Positions 1-5,617 of a DNA stretch of 64,000 bases are shown in pieces. The notes under the pieces are model-generated. The model made no database searches. It was not told where the DNA came from and saw only the letters and a program-made list of their open reading frames with translations. Position 1 is the stretch's first letter. Each line of letters begins with the position of its first letter. The position numbers and the translations under genes were made by a program. Source of the stretch: an uncultured Lachnospiraceae bacterium (GTDB taxonomy: Bacteria > Bacillota > Clostridia > Lachnospirales > Lachnospiraceae); assembly GCA_910586705.1 (NCBI GenBank), contig CAJUJK010000019.1, positions 10,057 to 74,056 on the forward strand. Direction: 5' to 3'.

Positions 1-1
1 G

Positions 2-214
2 GCAAATATCAAGGCTATGATGGCGGCGCAGAGGAAAAAGATGGAGCAGGATTTAAGGGCAGAACTGCTTAAAGATATTCCTCTTCCTCAGTCTGGTAAT
101 CAGTCCAATATCGACTACGATAAACAGATTACAGATGCACTCAGCGCGGGCGATGCACAAGCCGCAGCGTTGGCAATATTAAATCAGTCCCAGTCCATAG
201 GGCAGGGGAAATAA
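2..214 (+). CDS. Phage scaffold or capsid assembly protein, C-terminal fragment cut by the window edge
   Basis: The frame is open from base 2 and continues off the left edge, so the start is not visible; the internal ATG at 17 is probably not the true start. The roughly 70 visible residues are hydrophilic, with a Lys/Glu-rich helical stretch followed by a Gln/Ala/Ser-rich tail, as expected for the end of a phage scaffolding protein. The position immediately upstream of the major capsid gene, with a 15 bp gap, supports that role. Scaffolds are poorly conserved and the fragment shows no diagnostic motif, so the function rests mainly on position. Confidence 0.6.
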   Translation, partial: ANIKAMMAAQRKKMEQDLRAELLKDIPLPQSGNQSNIDYDKQITDALSAGDAQAAALAILNQSQSIGQGK

Positions 215-229
215 CAGGAGGGAAAAATC

Positions 230-1213
230 ATGGCAGTAGCAACAAGTTTTTCAGTACCCAACTTTAGCGGCTTGCTGTTCAGAAAAGGGCAGGCCAACAC
301 CCCGTTCTCAACAATGATTGGCGCAAAACCTCTTACGACCAATCATGTAGAGTTTGTTACGGGGCAGTTTTACAACACGGAATCCGGGGAGCAGCCGGAG
401 ATTTCCGAAACCGCTTCCCTGACGGCTCCCGAACCGGAAGTGACAACCAGAGAGCAGCTTACGAACGTGACGCAGATTTTCCATAAGTCTGTATCTGTCA
501 GCTATGCGAAGCAGAGCAACATGGGAACTTTGCAGGGTGTCAACGTTGCCGGCCAGCAGCCGAATCCGAATGACGAACTGGCGTTTCAGGTGGCGCGCCG
601 GATGGAAAAAATTGCACAGGATATTGAGTATACATTCCTGAACGGCAAGTACCAGAAAGCGGCTAATGATTCTCAGGCAAATATGTCAAGAGGTCTTTTG
701 ACAGCTATCACGTCAAACGTTCTGGATATGGGCGGAAAGCCTCTCAGCTATTGGCTTGTAGCGGAGGGCTTGAAGTGCATCCACGATCAGGGTGCGCCTA
801 CTGACAATATCGTTTTGGGCGTAGATGCGACAACCCTGTTGCAGCTCAATCTCGATGCGCAGGAAAACAATCTGACAATCGTGCCGGACGGCAGGGAAAT
901 CAACGGTCTCAAAATCCAGACTGTTGTTACGCCGCTTGGCGTGGTTGCAGTGGCAATGCTCGACACGCTTCCAAAAGGAACGGCGGCATTGTTTAATCCG
1001 GCAATTATGTCCCCTGTTTATCAGCCTGTGCCCGGCAAGGGCAATTTCTTCTTGGAACTGCTCGCAAAGACCGGCGCAGGAGAAACGCATCAGATTTTCG
1101 GTCAGGTTGGCTTGGACCATGGCCCTGAATGGATGAGCGCAAAGTTCACGAACATTTCCGAGGCACTTCCGAGTGCGCTGCAGAATGTCGGCGGCGCAGG
1201 AACCGGCGCATAA
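230..1213 (+). CDS. Major capsid protein (SU10-like, HK97 fold)
   Basis: This 327-residue protein forms the phage head shell. It resembles the SU10-type major capsid family: an N-terminal arm leading to a VEFVTGQFY segment, an EPEVTTREQLTNV beta-rich part, a long helix with RRMEKIAQDIEYTFLNGK, and a C-terminal GQVGLDHGPEWMSAKF stretch close to the family end. Start ATG at 230 has an AGGAGGG ribosome binding site 7 to 8 bases upstream. It lies between the scaffold fragment and connector genes, the usual place for a capsid gene. No large N-terminal extension is present, in line with a separate scaffold gene. The C-terminus is a Gly/Ala-rich tail. Confidence 0.88.
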   Translation: MAVATSFSVPNFSGLLFRKGQANTPFSTMIGAKPLTTNHVEFVTGQFYNTESGEQPEISETASLTAPEPEVTTREQLTNVTQIFHKSVSVSYAKQSNMGTLQGVNVAGQQPNPNDELAFQVARRMEKIAQDIEYTFLNGKYQKAANDSQANMSRGLLTAITSNVLDMGGKPLSYWLVAEGLKCIHDQGAPTDNIVLGVDATTLLQLNLDAQENNLTIVPDGREINGLKIQTVVTPLGVVAVAMLDTLPKGTAALFNPAIMSPVYQPVPGKGNFFLELLAKTGAGETHQIFGQVGLDHGPEWMSAKFTNISEALPSALQNVGGAGTGA

Positions 1214-1225
1214 GGAGGATGCTGA

Positions 1226-1693
1226 ATGAAAAAATATGAGGTAATCAACTTCTTTACAGACCTCAGAGATTACGACCACCCATACAATGTCGGGGATGAA
1301 TTTCCCCGGCAGGGTGTAACCGTAAGCGAGGAGAGAATTGCGGAACTGTTAAGCGGCAGAAATAAACAGCGCAGACCTTTGATAAAGGCTGTGGAGGAAG
1401 AACAGGGTGCGGCGAATCCTGCCAAAGAAAACGCAACCCCCGAACAGCCTGAGAATCCTAATGTAGAGGATAAGCCGGATGGAGATAAGCCGGCCGTAAC
1501 ACCTGATTCGCCGGAGAATCCTGAACAGAAGCCGGACGCGGGCGATTCTGGTAACAGCAAGAAATATTCAAAAGAGGATATTGAGGCTTTGAAGCTGAAC
1601 CAGATCAGAGAAATCGCAGGTCAGCTTGGGTTCAAAATCAGCTCCACGAGCAAAAACGGCGCAGTAACGGAGTTCATGGAAAAGCAGGGATAA
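1226..1693 (+). CDS. Phage head protein with Pro/Glu-rich linker and C-terminal HeH/SAP-like helix pair
   Basis: The 155-residue product has three parts. Residues 1 to about 55 are a small mixed domain (YEVINFFTDLRDYDHPYNVG). Residues about 56 to 112 are a low-complexity Pro/Glu/Asn/Asp linker. The last 40 residues (EDIEALKLNQIREIAGQLGF) resemble the helix-extended-helix or Rho N-terminal-like fold that often ends phage head proteins. It follows the capsid gene with its own GGAGG site. It may be a head decoration or head-tail joining protein, but I do not recognise the family and the role is inferred from position. Confidence 0.6.
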   Translation: MKKYEVINFFTDLRDYDHPYNVGDEFPRQGVTVSEERIAELLSGRNKQRRPLIKAVEEEQGAANPAKENATPEQPENPNVEDKPDGDKPAVTPDSPENPEQKPDAGDSGNSKKYSKEDIEALKLNQIREIAGQLGFKISSTSKNGAVTEFMEKQG

Positions 1694-1706
1694 GGAGCGT
1701 GGGCGG

Positions 1707-2039
1707 ATGGATATAGGTACGGCGAAAATAATCATTGACGATCCTACTCTCACAGATGAAAAGCTATCCGTCCTTCTTCTGAAAGCTCAGAGGTTGGCAC
1801 TCAATCATTATTTCTGGAAACTGGATAGACCGCCAACGGATGAACAGAAAGATGCGTTCCTTACAAAGTATGAGTTTGAAATATACGATGTTGCAAGGGC
1901 GATGAATAAGGACGATGCGCGAGATGGGGAAGTTTCCCACACTGAGTTAGGAATAACAAGACAGTGGGGAGAAACCGGCAAGCAGACCATAGACAAGGCC
2001 TTGAGTGCGCTTCCCCGGAAAGCATATGCCGGATCGTAA
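1707..2039 (+). CDS. Phage head-tail connector protein (gp6-like)
   Basis: The 110-residue, mostly helical protein sits directly after the capsid block, where gp6/gp15-type connector adaptors are found. The N-terminal stretch with DDPTLTDEKLSVLLLKAQRL and a mid-protein EFEIYDVARAMNK helix look like the helical bundle of HK97 gp6-like adaptors, which dock under the portal. The GVTV-type core of some homologues is replaced by GEVSHTELGITRQWGE, a pattern common in connector proteins. Start ATG at 1707 has AAGGAG upstream. Family assignment is by pattern and position. Confidence 0.65.
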   Translation: MDIGTAKIIIDDPTLTDEKLSVLLLKAQRLALNHYFWKLDRPPTDEQKDAFLTKYEFEIYDVARAMNKDDARDGEVSHTELGITRQWGETGKQTIDKALSALPRKAYAGS

Positions 2040-2053
2040 GGGGGGTGGTAAGT

Positions 2054-2467
2054 ATGGCATTGAGGCTGAGAGACTTGCGGATAAATCAGGTTCCGTTCTG
2101 GTATCAGCAGTTTATCAGAGAAGAGGATATTCTGGACGAGGACGGGAATCTGACGGGAGAAACCCAAAAGGTATACAGCAATCCGGTAATGGCATATGCC
2201 CGGATCAGTCCGAGTACAGGTCAGGCTGAGAGCAGTCCGTTCGGTATCAATACGGATTATGACAAAGCTATCTCCACCGTACAGAATTTGCCGATTGACG
2301 AGTATTCGAGGCTTTTCATAGATATTGTTCCGATAATCAATGCTGACGGTTCCACGGACACGGAGCCGGATTATTACTGCGTTGTTCCGAAAAAAGACTT
2401 ACAGCAAAATGTGTGGGCCGTAAAAAAGATAAGGGCGGCGATTGGCGATGGCAACCAAACGGATTAA
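2054..2467 (+). CDS. Phage head closure / neck protein
   Basis: The start is placed at ATG 2054 because GGGGGTGG lies just upstream; an in-frame start further left would overlap the connector gene deeply. The 137-residue product begins MALRLRDLRINQVPFWYQQF and is rich in beta-prone segments (YARISPSTGQ, YSRLFIDIVPI, PDYYCVVPKKD). A small beta-barrel head-closure protein of the SPP1 gp16 or HK97 type is usually encoded between the gp6-like and gp10-like genes, exactly this slot. Its end overlaps the next gene by 20 bases, indicating translational coupling. No residue-level motif proves the role. Confidence 0.6.
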   Translation: MALRLRDLRINQVPFWYQQFIREEDILDEDGNLTGETQKVYSNPVMAYARISPSTGQAESSPFGINTDYDKAISTVQNLPIDEYSRLFIDIVPIINADGSTDTEPDYYCVVPKKDLQQNVWAVKKIRAAIGDGNQTD

Positions 2468-2954
2468 AGGCGATCTCTCATATGAGGGAATAGGAAAAAT
2501 AATTGATGGGTTAAAGAAGTACCGAGACGGTCTGGATGATAAATGCAACCAGATAGTCGAGGAACTTATGAATATGGGTGTGGAGTATGCGAAATCCATT
2601 TGCCCGGTTGATACCGGGGAGGCGAGGGAATCCATATATGGATTTGTGGATGGGGCAGACCATACGGCTACGATTATTGCCGGAGGTCATTGCATCTATA
2701 TCGAGTTTGGTACTGGCGTTGTAGGCGCAGATAAATCCCACCCTAGTCCCGAATGGATTGCCTTTATGAAATGGGCGTATGGTTCTGGCGGAACAATATT
2801 CACGACAAAAGATGGCAGGACTGGATGGTATTACCCGGCAGACGATGGAACATGGAGATTTACGGAGGGTATGCCGTCACGTCCATTCATGTATCAGACA
2901 TTGCAGTATTTGAGGCGGCAGAAGCTAAAGGTTACGAAAGGGGCGTTTAAGTAA
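2448..2954 (+). CDS. Tail completion protein, HK97 gp10-like
   Basis: The 168-residue protein contains the hallmarks of the HK97 gp10 / neck-protein family: an N-terminal helix ending near AKSICPVDTGEARESI (the 'PVDTG.LR.SI' motif), then IEFGTG, and a C-terminal MPSRPFMYQTL segment (the 'P.PF..P' motif). The insertion between IEFGTG and MPSRPF is fairly long. Start ATG 2448 is preferred over TTG 2442. It overlaps the upstream neck gene and shares one base with the next start (TAATG), so the three are probably translated as a coupled unit. Confidence 0.82.
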   Translation: MATKRIKGDLSYEGIGKIIDGLKKYRDGLDDKCNQIVEELMNMGVEYAKSICPVDTGEARESIYGFVDGADHTATIIAGGHCIYIEFGTGVVGADKSHPSPEWIAFMKWAYGSGGTIFTTKDGRTGWYYPADDGTWRFTEGMPSRPFMYQTLQYLRRQKLKVTKGAFK

Positions 2955-3325
2955 TGGCGGTAAAGGATAGGTTTAATCATTATCTCACGCAATTACAGAA
3001 AGGACTGCAGGAAGTCTATTCAAAAATCAAAGGCGGCTCAACGTACAAAGCAACACCGCCATCATATCCGTATTTCTACATGAAGCAGATTGACGGATCA
3101 TCGGCACTTGAAACGCTGTCCGGCACTGAGGAAGGAATCAATATGGGTTTGGAAATTCATTTTTATTCCAAAACCTCTCAGTCAGATGTACGGTCTATCG
3201 CTCTGAAAGCAAAAGAAATCATGCGGAAGAATGGTTTTCGATGCACCTATTTTCAGGGTGTAGACAATATCGGAGATACATCGGTGTATCGTTGGATAGC
3301 GAGATTTGAGCAGTTGGAAGTATAA
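2954..3325 (+). CDS. Tail terminator-like protein
   Basis: The 123-residue protein starts at the ATG overlapping the previous stop codon. It begins with a long helix (DRFNHYLTQLQKGLQEVY) followed by beta-rich segments, including YPYFYMKQIDG, INMGLEIHFYSK and a C-terminal YRWIARFEQLEV strand. This layout, with the conserved short final strand, matches tail terminator (lambda gpU / SPP1 gp17-like) proteins that cap the tail tube. It is followed by a non-coding structured gap and then the major tail protein, the normal order in siphoviruses. Confidence 0.68.
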   Translation: MAVKDRFNHYLTQLQKGLQEVYSKIKGGSTYKATPPSYPYFYMKQIDGSSALETLSGTEEGINMGLEIHFYSKTSQSDVRSIALKAKEIMRKNGFRCTYFQGVDNIGDTSVYRWIARFEQLEV

Positions 3326-3334
3326 CGGTTAAAC

Positions 3335-3389
3335 TCACGGGCTAGGGTAGCTCCCGAAAAGTGCAAGCCTGGCATCTGCCCGTGATTTT
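3335..3389 (+). promoter_or_regulatory. Structured RNA element, three-way junction, copy 1, upstream of the major tail protein
   Basis: The gap between 3326 and 3445 holds an RNA-like fold. Outer stem P1 is TCACGGGC (3335-3342) with GCCCGTGA (3378-3385). Inside are joining bases TA, hairpin P2 (GGG 3345-3347 with CCC 3353-3355), a GAAAA joint, and hairpin P3 (GTGC 3361-3364 with GCAT 3372-3375) with a 7-base loop AAGCCTG. TTTTA follows P1. A second copy with different stem sequences but the same layout is at 5511-5569. It may be an attenuator, a translation control element or a processing signal; the function is unknown. Confidence 0.6.
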
Positions 3390-3445
3390 AATACATAGGC
3401 ATGACAACCTCTTAGGCAAGGGTAATCTGATAGGAGGTAAATATC

Positions 3446-3865
3446 ATGGCAAAATGCACCAATAAGACTTTCCTTATGATTAAGAGAGCGGGGGCAACTG
3501 ATTTTGAAAAGCTGATTGACATTACTCAGTACCCGGATCTCGGCGGCGCAAAGGAAAAAATTGACGTAACAACCTTGTCCGACACCAAGAAGAGGACCAT
3601 CAATGGTATCGAAGATGTAAACGATTTGGAGTTTTCTGCGTGGTACGAGAAAGCAGACTACGAAAAGCTGCTTGACGTTGAGAAAGCCAACAAAATCGAC
3701 ACATATCAGTTGTGGTTCGGCGAGGACGGCGAGGACGGTATCTTTGAATGGGGCGGCAAGATGGCTGTATATCCTGCATCCGGCGGCGTAAATGCCGCAA
3801 GGGAGATGTCATTCTCCATTACGGACGAGGGCGAAGAGGCTATGCACTATGTACCGTCAGCATAA
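3446..3865 (+). CDS. Major tail protein (tail tube subunit)
   Basis: The 139-residue protein follows the tail terminator gene and has a strong AGGAGG site. It is beta-rich and has the features of phage tail tube proteins: an early DITQYPDLGGAKEKIDVTTLSDT segment (the 'p..ig..pe.vevT.l.d' pattern), a WYEKADYEKL stretch, and a C-terminal AAREMSFSITDEGEEAMHYVP strand typical of the gpV/TP901 MTP group. Its size is normal for short tail tube subunits. The preceding gap contains the structured RNA copy 1, possibly linked to its high or timed expression. Confidence 0.82.
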   Translation: MAKCTNKTFLMIKRAGATDFEKLIDITQYPDLGGAKEKIDVTTLSDTKKRTINGIEDVNDLEFSAWYEKADYEKLLDVEKANKIDTYQLWFGEDGEDGIFEWGGKMAVYPASGGVNAAREMSFSITDEGEEAMHYVPSA

Positions 3866-3877
3866 GGAGGGCGCGAT

Positions 3878-4657
3878 ATGAAATATTTAGAGTTTGAAGT
3901 AAAAAGCATGACGCTCGGAAGAAAGGGCGGGGATAAAACCGCCCCGATCAGCGGATCGGTAAATTATTTCGGTGTGTCGGTTGACTTTGATGAGGATTTT
4001 GCGTCTATACCGGGCGGAAAGTCCGTGGAGTTCTTTAAGAATAAGGCAACTACGCGGCGCGACCTTATTGACGGCAAGTGCGGCATACCAAACGAACTTC
4101 TGAAAGATAAGGATGCTTTCGAGATGAGGATTGTGAGCGGCTGCACGGTTGCTACGCCGTGGGTAAAGATTGTCGTAACCGAATCCGGATCTATCACGCC
4201 GGAAGAGCCGGAAGAGCAGCCGGAAGAGGGGATGGAGTATGTCAAAACCCAGAGTGGGGATAATGCGGTTCCGTTCCTGAGAGCAGCTACAAACGGATTG
4301 GAGTTTTCCAAGAACGGCGAGGATTGGGAGGGCGGACTGAGCGGCGTCCCAGAAGTCCCCAAGAAACCAAACGGAGCAAAGTACCTGAGAGTACACGGCG
4401 ATTGGATTCCCTATGAAGAGCCTGAAATCCCGGAAGTTCCTGATTTGACAGAGTTGCAGGGAAGTGTTGAATCAAACTCAACGGCAGTAGAAAAGCATGA
4501 GCAGGCGATTGAAGAACTCAAAAAGATTGAGGGATTGACCGGCGTAGCATCTACGCTGACTGAACTTGCAGACGACGAAACGGACCCTGTGGCAATAGCG
4601 GCAAAAGTCAACGAAATCATTTCTCTCTTGAAAACAAGGGGAATAGCAACGACCTGA
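3878..4657 (+). CDS. Unrecognised tail-module protein with acidic Pro linker and C-terminal coiled coil
   Basis: The 259-residue product lies between the tail tube gene and the tail assembly chaperones. Residues 1 to about 106 appear to be a compact domain (MKYLEFEVKSMTLGRK to WVKIVVTE). A Pro/Glu linker (ITPEEPEEQPEEG) leads to a second small domain with NGLEFSKNGEDWEGG and YLRVHGDWIPYEEPE. The last 70 residues (LTELQGSVESNSTAVEKHEQ and onward) look like a coiled coil. It could be a tail tube decoration or an accessory fibre-like protein on the tail shaft. I do not recognise a family. RBS AGGAGG precedes ATG 3878. Confidence 0.6.
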   Translation: MKYLEFEVKSMTLGRKGGDKTAPISGSVNYFGVSVDFDEDFASIPGGKSVEFFKNKATTRRDLIDGKCGIPNELLKDKDAFEMRIVSGCTVATPWVKIVVTESGSITPEEPEEQPEEGMEYVKTQSGDNAVPFLRAATNGLEFSKNGEDWEGGLSGVPEVPKKPNGAKYLRVHGDWIPYEEPEIPEVPDLTELQGSVESNSTAVEKHEQAIEELKKIEGLTGVASTLTELADDETDPVAIAAKVNEIISLLKTRGIATT

Positions 4658-4665
4658 TAACAAAC

Positions 4666-4692
4666 GGGGGATAGGTTCTGCCTACCCCCCCC
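4666..4692 (+). promoter_or_regulatory. G/C-rich hairpin upstream of the tail assembly chaperone gene
   Basis: GGGGG (4666-4670), a bulged A, TAGG (4672-4675), loop TTCTG and CCTA (4681-4684) run into eight C residues (4685-4692). This makes a nearly perfect 9 bp hairpin. Its 5' arm shares the 12-mer GGGGGATAGGTT exactly with structured RNA copy 2 at 5514, so it may be a reduced form of the same element. It is not followed by a T run, so simple termination is unlikely. Confidence 0.55.
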
Positions 4693-4737
4693 ACCAAACA
4701 AAAAAGGACAGATAAACGGAAAGGACTGTTTATTACT

Positions 4738-5085
4738 ATGAAAATCAATGGAGTTGAGTACGATACAAAGGATTTGGATTTTACGAATATCCTCTGCGAT
4801 TTGGAGGACATCGGTGTTGACATCATGGCGATGGACACCAAAGATATGAAGCCTTTTAATCTGTGCCGGGCAATCGTTTCCGTGTATACAGGCGAAAAGG
4901 ATTTGAGGAAATGTGGAAAATTACTGTCTGAGCATTTGAAGAACGGAGGATCACTGGATGAAATCCTTGATCCGTTCACGGAGGCAATGGAAGAAGCGGG
5001 TTTTGGGAAAACGGCGGAAGAGGAATCGAAACCCTCTCCGCAGGACCACAAGCCTCCAAAGAAAGCGAAGGAAAAGACAGAGTAA
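4738..5085 (+). CDS. Tail assembly chaperone, short product (gpG-like)
   Basis: The 115-residue protein precedes the tape measure gene, the position of the lambda gpG/gpGT pair. It starts MKINGVEYDTKDLDF, contains a helical core (FTNILCDLEDIGVDIM, LCRAIVSVYTGEKDL) and ends in a charged Pro/Lys tail. Such proteins bind the tape measure protein during tail assembly and are absent from the virion. The frame overlaps the downstream T-like frame, and a -1 slippery heptamer lies at 4998-5004, so about codon 89 a minority of ribosomes should pass into the T frame. The upstream AAAGGA site is moderate. Confidence 0.82.
   Translation: MKINGVEYDTKDLDFTNILCDLEDIGVDIMAMDTKDMKPFNLCRAIVSVYTGEKDLRKCGKLLSEHLKNGGSLDEILDPFTEAMEEAGFGKTAEEESKPSPQDHKPPKKAKEKTE
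4998..5004 (+). other. Probable -1 programmed frameshift site (G GGT TTT)
   Basis: In the chaperone frame the codons are GCG GGT TTT GGG, so bases 4998-5004 read G GGT TTT, an exact X XXY YYZ heptamer. After a -1 slip the next codon is TGG at 5004, and that frame is open to the stop ending at 5501. The last stop in the -1 frame before the site is at 4968, so the overlap window is 4971 to 5085. No other canonical heptamer in the correct phase was found in this window. Confidence 0.72.
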
Positions 5086-5501
5086 ATAAATCTGATTACA
5101 AGACATACCGGGAGTTCGTAGAGAAGATGCTGCTCCCAAACGCAATGAATTGTGGGTGTGGGTATGAGTTGTTTTGGCGGCTCAACCCTCGCAAACTTCG
5201 GGTTTTCTTTGAAGCGAAGAGACAGAAGATTAAGGAAGATGCTCAACTGTACGATTCCTTTGCGTGGCTGTTAGGAACTTATGTAAGGGATGCGTTCTTA
5301 TCATCCATCAGCAGAAATTCTTCCTACCCACGATCCCCAAGAGGGTTGAACCAAGATGATGATTTCTACGACCAGAACCGAGATACAGACGATGAAAGCA
5401 GAAGTCCGAACAGTAGTATGTCGGACGGTCAGAGATTTGCTTTGTTCATGGTAAAACACAATAAAGCTCTGGAAGCAAAAAGGGCAAAGCAAAATCAATA
5501 A
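5004..5501 (+). CDS. Tail assembly chaperone, T-like extension made by frameshifting
   Basis: This frame encodes a conserved-looking segment (DYKTYREFVEKMLLPNAMN, then FWRLNPRKLRVFFEAKRQK and YDSFAWLLGTYVRDAFL) that begins well before its first ATG at 5127. The conserved part therefore needs entry from upstream. With the slip at 4998-5004 the fused protein would be about 254 residues: 89 from the G frame and 165 from here. The T part would recruit tail tube subunits to the tape measure-chaperone complex, as in lambda. Independent initiation at ATG 5127, 12 bases after GGGAG, is possible but would remove conserved residues. Confidence 0.75.
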   Translation, partial: WENGGRGIETLSAGPQASKESEGKDRVNKSDYKTYREFVEKMLLPNAMNCGCGYELFWRLNPRKLRVFFEAKRQKIKEDAQLYDSFAWLLGTYVRDAFLSSISRNSSYPRSPRGLNQDDDFYDQNRDTDDESRSPNSSMSDGQRFALFMVKHNKALEAKRAKQNQ

Positions 5502-5510
5502 CGCTTGAAG

Positions 5511-5569
5511 TATGGGGGATAGGTTGACGAACCGAAGATGTTAGTCCGGCATCATTCCCCCATATTTTC
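5511..5569 (+). promoter_or_regulatory. Structured RNA element, three-way junction, copy 2, upstream of the tape measure gene
   Basis: P1 is TATGGGGGA (5511-5519) with TCCCCCATA (5556-5564), nine perfect pairs, followed by TTTTC. Inside are TA, hairpin P2 GGTT (5522-5525) with AACC (5530-5533), joint GAA, and hairpin P3 GATGT (5537-5541) with GCATC (5549-5553) around a 7-base loop TAGTCCG. The stems differ in sequence from copy 1 at 3335 but pair in the same way, while joints and the P3 loop are similar. That is the pattern of structural covariation. No coding frame explains it. Confidence 0.6.
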
Positions 5570-5617
5570 ATATACGGACACACGCCCCCACGGACAGGGT
5601 TATGTGAGGTGGCGGCT

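Noticed and set aside
713..1279. Minus-strand frame in the capsid gene
   Set aside because: It is antisense to a clear capsid gene, Cys/Arg-rich and has no translation signals.
3335..3389. Hammerhead ribozyme in the three-way-junction RNA
   Set aside because: It has a GAAA joint and an AUC before P1', but the CUGAUGA core is absent in both copies, so hammerhead chemistry is not supported. The HDV fold was also considered and its strand order does not fit.
5005..5012. GGGAAAAC as the frameshift site
   Set aside because: It resembles the lambda G/GT site, but in the chaperone frame the codons are GGG AAA ACG, so the heptamer is in the wrong phase for a -1 slip. G GGT TTT at 4998 is in the correct phase.
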